The notes beneath the pieces were generated by a model. That model was not told where the DNA came from and did no database searches. It saw only the letters and a program-made list of their open reading frames with translations. This document shows, piece after piece, positions 20,483 to 30,752 of a stretch of DNA of 64,000 nucleotides. Position numbers and translations under genes: made by a program. The stretch's first letter is position 1. Each line of letters starts with the position of its first letter. Origin of the DNA: Zeus faber (lineage: Eukaryota > Chordata > Actinopteri > Zeiformes > Zeidae); contig OY482855.1 in assembly GCA_960531495.1 (NCBI GenBank), positions 3,162,001 through 3,226,000 on the forward strand. Direction: 5' to 3'.

Positions 20483-21371
20483 CGTTCAGGTTGTTCGGTA
20501 CCCCAGCCACCTTTCAGAGACTCATGGACCGCGTCCTGCGTCCGCATGTAGCATACGCCGGGGCCTACCTAGATGACGTTATTATTCACAGCGACACCCC
20601 GGAGTGTCATATGCAGCATGTGGGTGCTCTGCTTGAGCACCTGAGGCGGGCTGGGCTCACCATGGTACAGTATCTGGGGTATCACTTGGGCGAAGGCCTG
20701 GTCCGACCCTAGCTTGATAAAACCGCTGCGGTCGCAAACACGCCGAGATCCAAGACCAAGAAGGAGGTGAGGCAGTTCTTGGGGCTGGCCGGCTACTATA
20801 AGAGAATGGTCCCCAAGTTTTCAAAGCTAACCAGCCTGTTGACTGACTTAACTCGACAGTGGTCAGAAAAGTTCCAGCAGGCGTTTGCGAGTGTAAAGTC
20901 AGCTCTCTGTGGGAAGCCTGTGCTGTTTAACCCTAACTTCTCTCTCGTTTTCTGACTGCAGACCAACGCATCGAACAGAGGGCTGGGCCCAGTCTTGTCC
21001 CAGGAGGTGGAGGGGGCCCGAGCGTCCGGTGCTGTACCTCAGCCACAAGCTCTCAGAGCGGGAGTCGAGGTACAGCACGGTGGAGAAGGAGTGTTTAGCT
21101 ATCAAGTGGGCAGTCGGTTCCCTCCGCTACTACCTCCTGGGACAAGCTTTCAACCCCTGTTCGGACCATGGCCCGCTGCAGTGGCTCCACTGCATGAAGG
21201 ACACAAACACCCGATGGTACCTGGCTCTCCAGCCCTTTAACTTCTGGGTGTCCACAGGCTGGCGGCTCAGATGGTCGTGGCTGACTTTCTCTCCCGCTCT
21301 GGGGGGGGGGGCGGGGTGGTAGTCAGCTGTTGGCTGGACTGCTCCCCGGCCTAAGGCGGGCAGTGGGGGTA
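20483..21371 (+). pseudogene. Gypsy RT and RNase H
   Basis: The segment begins inside RT at 'RLFGTPATFQRLMDRVLRP', followed by 'AYLDDVIIHS' (the Y-x-D-D catalytic motif, about 20560-20590). Then come 'VRQFLGLAGYYKRMVPKFS' (about 20768), an RNase H with 'LQTNASNRGLGPVLSQE' (its first Asp now Asn, about 20960), and 'LYLSHKLSERESRYSTVEK' (about 21035). It ends in 'VADFLSRSGGG' (about 21280). A polypurine stretch and the LTR follow at once; no integrase lies downstream. There are several frameshifts and stops. Confidence 0.85.
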
Positions 21372-21515
21372 TGTGGCAGACAAAGGTGCTGATTGGGCGG
21401 ACTCGAGGCAGGGAGCTTTCTTAATGTTTTTCTGTCTTACAGAGGGGATCGGCGCACGGGCACGTGAGTAGCCCAGCAGCGGAACGCCATTCCACCTGTG
21501 CCCGAGAGGATCATT
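21372..21515 (+). repeat. Gypsy 3' LTR, truncated
   Basis: Starts TGTGGCAGACAAAGG straight after 'gcagtgggggta'. It shares phrases with the fragments at 11691-12040 and 17101-17840. It loses similarity at about 21515, where a (TTA/TAA)n run begins. Confidence 0.65.
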
Positions 21516-22017
21516 ATCATCCGTGTTATTATTATTATAATAATAATCCTAATTTGTTATATATAATTGTGGCGAGCATACCTATTGTGAAGTGGACAAT
21601 AAAAACTCTCACCATGTTTGTGCACCACAGCCAGAAAAACTCCATCTCCCTCCCTCACCCCTTACCTGTGGGCAGAAACTCCCACAGTTGCTTTAATCTG
21701 CAGTTTGTCAGTCTGTGGTTTTAAATATAGAGGCAGAAAGACATTGGTTTTTACTTGTACAAGGGTCGATTCAGAGATCTGCTCAAGAGCAGCTCTCTGA
21801 GACGGACAGTTTATTTTAGGGTGACAGAATTATTATATGGCAGGTTGACTTCACAGATTCGTACGTGCTCAAGATAAGGCAAACTTTGTGATGCACGAAG
21901 GACAATGGGGTGTTGTTCATGCTCTGCAGCTGCAGCGCCGAAAACAACCATAGCAGCGGCAGGAATCCAAGGTTGACCGCAATCACCTAGATGAGTGTGT
22001 GAGAATTAACATTGAGA

Positions 22018-22640
22018 AGAAGAAGAGAATCAGAACAATCTTTATTTGTCACACAGCACACCACACTACAACACATGCACGCACACACACATTACATTAC
22101 ATTTAGTCATTTAGCAGGCGCTTTTATCCAAAGCGACTTACAATTATTCAAACACCGACGGACGCAGCCATCAGGAGCAATTAGGGGTTAAGTGTCTTGC
22201 TCAAGGACACTACAGCATGCTATCAGGAGGAGCCTGGGATCGAACCAGCGACCTTTGGATTACTAGACGACCAGCTCTACCTCCTGAGCTACCACACACA
22301 CGCACATGCTTTGGATGGTAGCCGGTGAAATGAGGCCTCTGCGTTTAACCCATCCTGGCTTGTCCTTCCTCCGGGGGCACAGCCAGGAGCAGTGGGCAGC
22401 ATACGTGGACGCGCCCGGGGACCAGGTGAAGAGTGTCCATCACTGGTCAGACAATGATGTGTGCATGTTTTTTTGGGGGGAGGGGTCCTTACTGACGTTA
22501 GGTGGAGGAAACCCCATGTGAGCACAGGGAGAACATGCAAACTCCACACAGAATGGCTCCTATATGGGAGATAATCCGCCGGAGCACGGTGCCAACAGCG
22601 CCCTAGGCGGGAATCGAACCCAGGACCTTCTTGCTGTGTC
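22018..22640 (-). repeat. Dispersed repeat A, copy 2
   Basis: Starts '(gaa)gagaatcagaacaatcttta' and runs through CA-rich sequence to 'ggatggtagccggtgaaatg', 'gtggacgcgcccgggg', 'gaaaccccatgtgagcac' and 'gaacccaggaccttcttgc'. It is the longest copy in the window and is itself interrupted at 22087-22293. It sits inside the LTR-like repeat. Confidence 0.75.
22087..22293 (+). repeat. Fish SINE-like repeat nested in repeat A
   Basis: Contains 'catttagcaggcgctttta', 'ccaaagcgacttac', 'gtcttgctcaaggacac' and 'gggatcgaaccagcg', which are widely found in ray-finned fish repeats. It is bounded on both sides by CACACA. Confidence 0.65.
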
Positions 22641-22696
22641 TGTGTGACTGGGGCTATGTGACTGGGGCTATATGAGGTTTTTGATATATTGTTACA

Positions 22697-23205
22697 TTCC
22701 ACCCTTTTAATCATATTAACATTAGGATAATAAAAAAACAATGTAAAATGTATAACATCAAAATAGAATGCTGAAAATTAAACACAATAAAACATCAGTG
22801 GTGATAATTCAGGAAGATTCAAAACACCATGTCACAACTTGTGTGGGATAAAATACAAGCAAATGGTAAAATAGCAAATTACACTTGGGAGTTGTCATCA
22901 GAGGTGTCAGCGTCAGAGGGTTGGTATGGAGGAACCCAGTTGGGGATGGACAAGTAAGAGGGGGAAGGGGAAGGGAAAAGAGAAATGCAAGATGAGGTAC
23001 GGGTGGGCTCGGTTGTAACGATCATGGGATCATGAACAATAATTATGGGATGACAACCAATATTGCAGTTGTGAGTAAAAAACATAAGATGGATCTTAGG
23101 CCGCAGAAGCTTGTTTAGCGGAAGGGGTGTCACAGGTGGGGGTGTGGTCGACGTGGTTCCATCGCAGTTGCAGGGTGAGCAGCATTCAGCATACGCTCAC
23201 ATTGT
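22697..23205 (-). pseudogene. env: ERV3 env N-terminal remnant
   Basis: On the minus strand, directly after the integrase C-terminal piece, comes 'HPATAMEPRRPHPHL' and then a hydrophobic run (ILCFLLTTAILVVIP) that could be the env signal peptide. A Pro/Ser/Thr-rich stretch follows (MTPLPLNK... to about 22880). Env would carry receptor binding and fusion. Only the leader and a little of the surface subunit remain, in changing frames. The identification is by position. Confidence 0.4.
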
Positions 23206-23460
23206 CTCCTCAACAAGTATCTAAAGGGGAGTAGGAACTTTCTTGCAGTTGGAGGCGTAAACCCAGGAGGTAAAGCCTTCGACCTTGAGGGCAGTATTGG
23301 TGACAAGCAGGACTTGGAACGGTCCCAGGAAGCGGGGAGTGTGCCACGTTGACCGTTTGTTTGTTCTTTACGAGGACCCAGTCCCCAGGTTGGAACTGAT
23401 GGAGGGGTTTGTGCTCAGGTGGATGTTGAGCGGCTTTCACCTTTTCGAGGGATGTCGGTG
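23206..23460 (-). pseudogene. pol: ERV3 integrase C-terminal domain
   Basis: The minus-strand frame reads 'KAAQHPPEHKPLHQFQPGDW' and continues 'VLVKN', the typical P-G-D-x-V-x-V/L-K start of the integrase SH3-like tail. A nearly identical segment is at 51456-51698 on the same strand. The frame shifts after 'NKQTVNVAHSP'. Confidence 0.75.
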
Positions 23461-24542
23461 AGCAGGCGAGACGGTTCTGGTGGTTCAGTTGGGGTCAGGT
23501 GGGTTCAGTTGGGTTCAGTCAGGTTTAGTCAGTTGTGAGTTTTTTGCGGTAATATGTGGGTTTTAGTTAATAATCAGCGCTATTATCTTATGCGAAATGT
23601 GTGTAGCTTGGAGTGGGTGGAACTCAGTGTTTGAATTATAATCTTCACCTTCATGGTGGCTAAGCTGTTGATCCTGGGCGGGGTTGGACAAACACACACA
23701 TTCACACGTCATCAGCAAAATGCATGCAGTTGGAATCTCTTCCAGAAACTTCTCAGTATGCTCCAACCCTCTAGCCGCTCACTTCCTCCTATCTCCGTCC
23801 GTAACAGTCCTTTTCTCATCCACTTTTCTGTGTCATTCTGTTTCCCTCACAATACAACAATATTTCCATTATCTTTATCCCAACAGAACTCAAACAGCAT
23901 TCAAACAACATCAATTTCAGCAACAATGTTGCAACACAGAAATACAGTGCACATAAGGTGGAAGCACACATTCTACAACTATCAAATTCTTACGTCCACA
24001 TCCATACAGGCAACAGATTTTCAGTATGGCTCTGCTCACCTTAGTTTCTATGGGCCCTGTTGACTGGTCGAGTCATGGGTCAAATGGTGGTCCGCGGTTT
24101 AGACCATACAACAAACCTTCATACTCTCACAGATTACGTTTATACACAAAACACAACAATGAATCATACAACACTTAACACACACATTTTAACACACAGC
24201 AAAACAGAACACAGCAATTCTGGAAACCACAGCCACTAAATGGCCTTGCATGTGCTATTAGTGTCCACTATTAAATAGCGCTTGGATCAGGTTACTGGAG
24301 GAGCTCGTATGTACTTACGCCAACCCTCTCGTTCATTAAGACCTGTTATTAGGTAGAGTGCCAGCAGGGCAATATATAACTTCGGATCAGAAGATTGTAG
24401 GCTTCAATCAGTGCATGCAAGATGGCTCTAGAGCAACAAGTAAACATGTAAGATAAAGAAATTAATGAAAGACACAAACTTATGATATACTAGTTATTAT
24501 GATAAAATAAAAATGCAAATATGGTTTGTGAAACAACGATGT
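23461..24542. repeat. Roughly 1.1-kb block shared with 51720-52690
   Basis: 'gttaataatcagcgctattat', 'gtgtagcttggagtgggtgg', 'cagcattcaaacaacatca', 'cttagtttctatgggccctgttgact', 'accatacaacaaacct' and 'ctaaatggcc' occur in the same order and orientation in both blocks. No protein frame is convincing. In the second copy the block sits between integrase core and integrase C-terminal pieces, so it looks like an old insertion in the ERV3-family integrase. Confidence 0.65.
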
Positions 24543-25445
24543 GTCAATTCAAGTTAAGTCACCTTATGTATAAAGTGCATTTCATACCAGGGCAACAAAA
24601 TGTGCTTTACAAAGAAATACAACCAAAGAAAATATATAAAATGTCTGTGCAATCATAAGAACAGTCAGTGCAGAATAAACAGATTCACCGCATACAGAGC
24701 ACACACACAAATCTCACAGCATAGAGAACACACACTTATACACAAAAGTCAGTCATAGACTGTTGTGAACAGCAAGGTTTTTAACCTGCTTTTAAAAGTG
24801 TTCAGTGTTGGGACCTCTCTCAGGTCCTCAGGAAGGGTGTTCCATTCACTTGGGGCATTGATACAGAAGGCAGCCTCCTCTGCTTTAGAGTTGGTACGAG
24901 GGATAGTTAAAAGACCACTGCCTGTGGACCTGAGAGTTCTTGCTGGTTCATGTAAATTTAGCATTTATTTTCTATACTGAGGCGCAAGGCCATTTATAGT
25001 TTTATATACAAGTAGCAGAATCTTAAAATCAATCCTAGTTTTAACAAGGAGCCAATGTAGAGATCTAAGAACAGGTGTGATGTGTTCAAACTTTTTTGTC
25101 CCAGTGAGAACAATTGCAGCTGCATTTTGGATTAACTATAACAGCTGCACAGCTGATTTCGGGAGGCCAGTGAATAGGCCATTACAGTAGTTTAATCTAC
25201 TCGTTATGAATGCATCGAAAAAAAATTTAGAACCTGCTTTTGACATGAACCCTCTTAATTTTGAAATGTTTTTTTCGATAGTAGAAGGCTGATTTTGTGA
25301 TGTGATTGATTTGGCTCTTAAAATTTAGATTGTTGTCTATTATTACACCCAGATTTCTGGCTTCATTCTTGCTCTCCAGAGACAGAACTGAGATGAGCTG
25401 CTTCTGTCTCCGAGCCTTTGCACCAAAGATGAGTAATGTAGTATC
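24543..25445 (-). mobile_element. L2-type LINE, 3' half, inserted in ERV3 protease
   Basis: The minus strand encodes, from 25445 downward, 'KARRQKQLISVLSLESKNEA' and 'NLGVIIDNNLNFKSQINHITKSAF', then 'FITSRLNYCN' and 'AAAIVLTGTKKFEHITPVL'. It finishes with 'RSTGSGLLTIPRTNSK' and 'APSEWNTLPEDLREV...FKSRLKTLLF'. This is the standard C-terminal part of L2/CR1-group RT. The non-coding tail 'tataaagtgcatttc' is at about 24570. It is 5'-truncated, as usual for LINEs. Its left end is joined without a gap to the ERV3 protease. Confidence 0.85.
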
Positions 25446-25548
25446 ACGGTACGTGTTTTTAGCGGACAAAGGAGGTTTTACGGGTGTTTCGGTGGCAGAT
25501 ATTAGTGAGGGTGAGGCTCCTGAGTCAACGAGAAATGTTAATTTGTGA
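25446..25548 (-). pseudogene. pro: ERV3 aspartic protease N-terminal fragment
   Basis: The minus strand reads 'LTFLVDSGASPSLISATE', with the intact retropepsin triad motif D-S-G-A, then 'NTYRDTT', where the L2 RT sequence takes over. Protease would process Gag-Pol; only about 30 residues remain. A frame that appears continuous across 25227-25469 is a chance fusion of LINE and protease. Confidence 0.75.
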
Positions 25549-26104
25549 CATCATACAGCCATCATACATCATCATACAGTGGTGGTGCTGATGGTTTCTG
25601 CATTCCCTGTCCCTTTTCCTGGCCGTGTCTCTTTCCCTGATCTTCATCTATCTGTCCCTTTTCCTCTCCCTGCTTCTCTTCTCTATTATTAGCTTCCTTT
25701 ATCCACTCTGTAAAGGTCACCAATCGACCTTGTACTTCCTCGTTTTCTTTTCTCTGTCTTGTAATCTAACATACAGCTGTTGTAGCTGATTTAGACTAAA
25801 GCTTCCTCCTGTGGGATAACCTAATAACCTAAGCTTTACATTCTACCAAAGTCATCACTGTTCTTTCATCTTTTCCCTCACTTGTTGATCCTTCTGTAGC
25901 ACTTTATTATTACTACTACCCATTGTGAAATTCAGTTAACAGTCCCAGACTGCCCTCTATACGTCTTTTAGACCCATGAGGGCGATTTCACAATTCCTTT
26001 AGCTTCCAAAGCTACTTTTTATGTATTTATTTTTTATTTCATGATTGCCTTTTAACCTGGAGATTTCCTTTGTGTCTATTGGTTTTTCCTTAAACTCCCT
26101 ATTT
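25549..26104 (-). pseudogene. gag: ERV3 gag remnant
   Basis: Lies between leader and protease on the minus strand. Its codons are rich in Lys, Gln and Glu ('KEKRKRG', 'DQQVREKMKEQ') but stops are frequent. No zinc knuckle could be read. Confidence 0.4.
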
Positions 26105-26602
26105 ATCTATTTCATGTACTTATTACAGTCTCAATAGATTAATCAAATTTTATTTCACGTACTTTACAGTCTCAGTAGAACTACTTTACGGTCTTAATAG
26201 AAGTCTAGGTTCGATTTTATGTACTTTATCACGGTCTTAATAGAGCTCAAGTTAAACATAGTCGTCACTATATGTCCAGGTGTCTTCTAAACCTTGGTTA
26301 AAAATTTGAGAATAAAACAACCAAGTTCAAGTTCAAGAGATCAATGTCTTCACTTTAGGAAAACTCCGTTGGTATTTGGCTCCCAAAATTAATCTTAAAT
26401 ATTAAAAATTTTAATTTAGAATTAGATTTATTTCAACCACTTCACACAACGTCTGTCTTACCGCCTTATTGCGAACGTAGATCGAGACAGCGCCCCGGAG
26501 TCCCACCCAAGGACGGTCCTCCAAATGAGGGTTTTAGTTTATGCCGGCCCACGATGGTCCTCCTAGACACAGCTCGATCCTATGTAATGTTACAGAAGTT
26601 AA
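26105..26602 (-). other. ERV3 leader with tandem repeats
   Basis: 'tttcacgtacttta(tca)cggtctta' and 'cagtctcaatagat' repeats at about 26120-26240 are the reverse complement of the ERV2 leader repeats at 13939-14039. 'ccaaggttaaaa'/'ggttgtt' flanks are also shared. No primer site was identified next to the LTR-like end at 26603. Confidence 0.55.
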
Positions 26603-27019
26603 AGGGTCGCTTTAATCTGCAGTTTGTCAGTCAGTGGTTTTAAAAAAAGAGGCAGACAGACGTTGGTTTTTACATGTACCATGGTCGGATCATAGATGTG
26701 CTCAAGAGCAGCTCTCTGAGACGAACAGTTTCTTTTGGGGTGACTTATTTGGTCAGTTTTATGTCACAGATCCGTAAGGCAAACTTTGTGACGCACGAAG
26801 GACAATGGGGTTTTGCTCCTGCCCTGCAGCAAGGCTAAAAACAATGATCACAGTGGCAGGAGTCCAAGGTTGACCGGAATCAACTAGATGTGTTTGTGTG
26901 AGAATTAACACTGTGTGCTGAAATAAAGATATGTGACTGGGGCTATATGAGTTTGTGTTCTTCAATATGTGTGTGCATATATCTTTATGTGATTACATAG
27001 ATTTAGATATATTGTTATA
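26603..27019 (-). repeat. ERV3 5' LTR-like repeat
   Basis: Matches 21672-22017 plus 22641-22696 over its whole length except for repeat A. The two copies differ at many sites, so the insertion is not recent. Confidence 0.6.
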
Positions 27020-28239
27020 GGGGTATCTAGTCAGTAAGCTGTAAGTGTAAACAAACACTCTAGAGCCCATTTTCAGTGTTGCCAGGTCTGGTTTTCCCAC
27101 GGAATTGAGCTACTTTTTATGTGTTGAAGTGAGTTGTTTTGTATGACTGCAGATTGGGGGATGGCTGGGTTTATCATGGAGACATTGCAACCCTGCCCAT
27201 GTTAAGTTTCACTTTTGCTATTGAACAAGCACGGCCATGTTCCAGAGAGCCAAAACTAGGGCACCATGTTGGAGAGTGATGACCTCCTCCAGCAATGATG
27301 CTGCCCCACCTACACATGCTACGACTGATGGAGACGAACACCGTGGCCATGTTTACAACAAATGTTTTCTTATGTCAGAGTGAACAATGTTTCTTTCCAA
27401 ATGAAGTGCCTCTCATGCTTACTGAAAAATATAGAAAAATTGGCAACCACAATAAAATCTGAATTTAAAAAAAGTCAGACTTTTTTTTCTCTACAGCATT
27501 TACTTTCGATGATTAAGTACCTTTAACATTAGCGACTTTATTATTATTTTTTCGTTTAACCTGTCCTGTCGGCAGGTTTGGCATACAGTATAACACAGGG
27601 TTTTTGTGTGCCATTGCATCCAAGTTAATATGCAAGAGGAGTTCCAAAACTGAACCTGCAAAGCCACTCTATTAATCATAAACAACTGCTTACAATGACT
27701 ACTTTTGACAACCTATGGAATGACAATAGCACATCATTTCTGTTATACACCAATCCTCCTCTTTGGGGCAAAATCTTACCCTGTTTTGATCAATAAACCA
27801 CTAATCATTAGGGGTGTAACAATTCACAGATACAAATCGGAAACGGGTTTTAACGTTAAAGATGCGACTACATCGATACCCGGACCACTGGATCAATTTA
27901 AATGTACCATTGGATGTACCAGTCGATGGCCTAATTCTGAAGTCAGACATCGATTGACTGAAGCTTTACTGTACTTTAGTATAAACTAAGCTGCTGCGGA
28001 AGATTCACTGATCTAACGTTACAAGTCATGTCACTTTCACCCTGTTGAACCGATAACCGAACACTCGCTCTCTTTCCGACTCCGTTTCGCCACCAGTGTT
28101 GCCAACTTGACGACTCTGTCACAAGATTTAGCTACTTTTCAGACATTCCTCGCGACGTCATTTCTTAAAAGCGAGTAGCGACAAATGTTGCGACTTATTC
28201 AGACCATCAGGGAAAAGCCGACAAATATATTCAAATATA
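27020..28239. other. Non-coding DNA with transposon-end scraps
   Basis: A 'caggtctggttttcccac' block near 27087 and 'cagtgttgccaacttgacgac' near 28095 start with the same 'cagtgttgcca', perhaps ends of related elements. 'aggggtgtaacaattcac' at about 27811 resembles a hAT terminal repeat. No protein is recognised. Confidence 0.4.
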
Positions 28240-28590
28240 TTATAGGGAAGAATCTTTAATTGTCACGCAACACACCACACTACGACACATGCATACACAC
28301 ACACAGACATGCACATGCTTTGGATGGTGACCGGTAAAATGAGGCCTCTGCATTTGACCCATCCTGGCTTGTCCTTCCTCCGGGGGGGCAGCCAGGAGCA
28401 GTGGGCGGCATTTGTCGATGCGCCCGGGGACCTGGTACAAAGTGTCCATCGCTGGTCAGACGATGATGTGTGCATGTTTTTGGTGGGGGCCCTTACTGAT
28501 GGTAGGTGGAGGAAACCCCATGTGAGCATGGGGAGAACATGCAAACTCCACACAGAAAGGCTCCTATTTGGGAGATAACTATTAGCACTA
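28240..28590 (-). repeat. Dispersed repeat A, copy 3
   Basis: Same order of blocks as copies 1 and 2: 'gaatctttaattgtcacgcaac', CA run, 'ttggatggtgaccggtaaaatg', 'gatgcgcccgggg', 'gtccatcgctggtcagacgatg', 'gaaaccccatgtgagcat' and 'aactccacacagaaagg'. Confidence 0.75.
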
Positions 28591-29079
28591 TTCCGCGGAA
28601 ATCCTACACTATTCCGCACTATTACTATACTATACTGCACTATGTTGTAATTCATTCCCACGCAAGCTACTCAGAGTAATCGCATTCCACAGCTCTTCTG
28701 CCAACAGAGCCAAAGTCTCTCCCGCTCCTCATGCACCATCACTGATCACCATTTAATTAAATAGTTGTAAATTGATACTGATACATAAATCATGTTGCAT
28801 AAATAAATAGATAAATGGATAGCTTTAGATAAATAAATAGTTGAGAGCCGGGAACCCGCAGAGCAACACCCACAAGGTGCACAAACCAGTTACCCTGCAC
28901 CCCTGAAGCGCACACATACAACACATGCAAGCGCAGAATCTGGGCCACGGTGCCAGGTACAGACCATAGGCCTGGAGCCGGGCCCCTAGGCCAACAGATC
29001 CACACTCTGGCAGAACCGCCCACCCCATGGGAACAAAGGAGAGGCCTTCCATACAGCAACCTGCGAGATGCCACACCCG
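28591..29079. repeat. Repeat scraps including repeat B in reverse
   Basis: The minus strand of 28850-28970 carries the 'gtgtgcgc..ggggtgcagggt' phrases of repeat B. The rest is AT-rich, with 'taaataaatag' runs at 28798-28840. Confidence 0.4.
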
Positions 29080-30144
29080 GCCACAAGTCCCGAGCACTCA
29101 CCCACATGCTCTGCTGCACACCATACAAGAACGGATACAAGACCGTCTCGCTCCCGGCTTTCAGGAAATCAGATCACGCCGTGATTTCGCTGGTTCCCGT
29201 TTACAGGGCCCTATCACGCGAGAATTGGTGGTGACGGGGGAATTGAAGCGGTGGACGGACCTGTCCGGGACATGTTCCATTTAGGTTCAAGTGACGTCAG
29301 CGAGTTTACGGACCTAGCGGTGAGCTTTGTGGCTACCTTAGCGGACAGCATCGTTTCCACGGTGAAAGTTTGAATATTTCCAAACCAGAAGCAGTAGGTC
29401 GAAATATGGTTCAGCGATGGTCATCGATTATGGTTCAGCTTTCAATACCATAGTCCCCTCCAGACTGGCTGTCAAGCTGAAGGAGCTTAGACTGAATACT
29501 CTGCTGTGTGCCTGGATCCTGGACTTCCTCTCAGCCCGGCCCAAGGTTGTTAGGCTGGGGAAGCACATGTCCAGCTCCCTCACTCGAGTGAGGGAGCTGG
29601 AGGGAACACAGGATCCCCCCATGGCTCCGTCCTCAGTCCCCTACTGTACTCCCTGTACACACATGACTGTGTGGCCAGGTCCAGCTCCAACACCATCATC
29701 AAGTTTGCTGACGACACTATTGTCGTGGGCCTGATCACCAACGGCAATGAGAAGGCCTACCGCGAGGAGATGGCTGACCTGTCACTCTGGTGCCAGGACA
29801 TCAGCCTACACCTGAACATCAGCAAAACTAAGGAGCTGATTGTGACTTTAGGCGTGGTTTACAACCGAGGACGCACGCGCCCTTTGTGATTAATGAGACT
29901 TCTGTGGACAGGGTGAGCAGCTTCAAATACCCGGGAGTCCACATCACAGAGGATTTAACATGGACTTTGCAAACAGACACTCTGGTGAGAAAGCGAGGCA
30001 GCGTCTTTACAACCTCAGGCAGCTGAGGAAATTCCGGGTCTCGTGAGGATCCTCAAGTCCTTCTACTGTGGAGAAGTGGAGAGCATCCTGACAGGCAACA
30101 TCACTGCCTGGTTTGGGAACTGTACTGCTCAGGACAGGCGGGGC
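29080..30144 (+). pseudogene. L2/jockey-group LINE: endonuclease end and RT
   Basis: Near 29165 'KSDHAVISLVPVYR' is the S-D-H end of an APE-type endonuclease. After stops, RT appears: 'GSAFNTIVPSRLAVKLKEL' (first catalytic Asp region; the usual DFSSAFN is altered), 'SARPKVVRLGKHMSSSLT', 'NTIIKFADDTIVVG' with the F-A-D-D motif at about 29700, and 'ISKTKELIV'. A second copy lies at 49160-50460, and the two agree closely over 300 codons. A duplicated 'ctcactcgagtgaggga' stretch near 29579-29600 breaks the frame here. Confidence 0.85.
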
Positions 30145-30405
30145 AGTAAGGACCCCTCCCCCCAAAAAAACATGCACACATCATTGTCTGACCAGTGATG
30201 GACACTCTTCACCTGGTCCCCGGGCGCGTCCACGTATGCTGCCCACTGCTCCTGGCTGTGCCCCCGGAGGAAGGACAACCCAGGATGGGTCAGAAGCAGA
30301 GAATCCATTTCACCGGCCACCATCAAAGCATGTGCATGTGTGTGTGCAAGCATGTGTTATAGTGTGGTGTATTGCGTGATGAATAAAGACTGTTTCTTCT
30401 TTCAC
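30145..30405 (+). repeat. Dispersed repeat A, copy 4 (opposite orientation)
   Basis: Reads in reverse order to copies 1-3 and ends 'gaataaagactgtttcttcttt', which fixes the direction of the family. It replaces about 200 bases of LINE sequence present in the other LINE copy (about 49735-49940), so it came with a deletion or recombination. Confidence 0.75.
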
Positions 30406-30744
30406 CAGGGGTCCTCACTGAGCCACACACATAGGCTCCACTACCTTCTGTACTGTATGTAGCATACTGTGTTGTTGTTCAGTGTTACCGTATTGCTGCG
30501 CCATACTGTATACTGTGCTGTATATCTCACAAACACTATCTCACTTTATTCACATGCCACTTTAATGCATATATCTGTATATACATAAATAGCCTATCCC
30601 ATATACATAAGTCTATCCCATATACACAAGCCTATTCCCTTCATCTATTCTGTACCCCTTACCTGCATTACCCTTGAGTTCGTATTTTATTTTATTTTAT
30701 TTTAATCTAAAGCATTCGACTTACTGCATTACGTTTTAGGAATC
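30406..30744 (+). repeat. LINE 3' UTR, first part
   Basis: Matches 49945-50290: 'caccaggggtcc', 'gccac...aggctccactac', 'tactgtatgtagcata', 'ttgctgcgcc' and 'acgttttaggaatcagttag'. The sequence is interrupted by the hAT element and resumes at 32877. Confidence 0.8.
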
Positions 30745-30752
30745 AGTTAGTT

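Larger units (their letters stand above)
21672..22696 (-). repeat. ERV3 3' LTR-like repeat, with a nested insertion
   Basis: 21672-22017 and 22641-22696 together match 26603-27019: 'ctttaatctgcagtttgtcag', 'ctcaagagcagctctctgag', 'aaactttgtgaygcacgaagg' (split), 'gtgactggggctatatgag' and 'gatatattgtta'. The two copies flank the minus-strand ERV3 remnants as LTRs would. On the minus strand the LTR would start TGTAAC at 22696. The order of the copies and the ERV3 genes fits, but the strand is inferred. Confidence 0.6.

Noticed and set aside
25227-25469. An 80-codon protein joining protease and RT sequence
   Set aside because: It spans an insertion junction between ERV3 and an L2 LINE.
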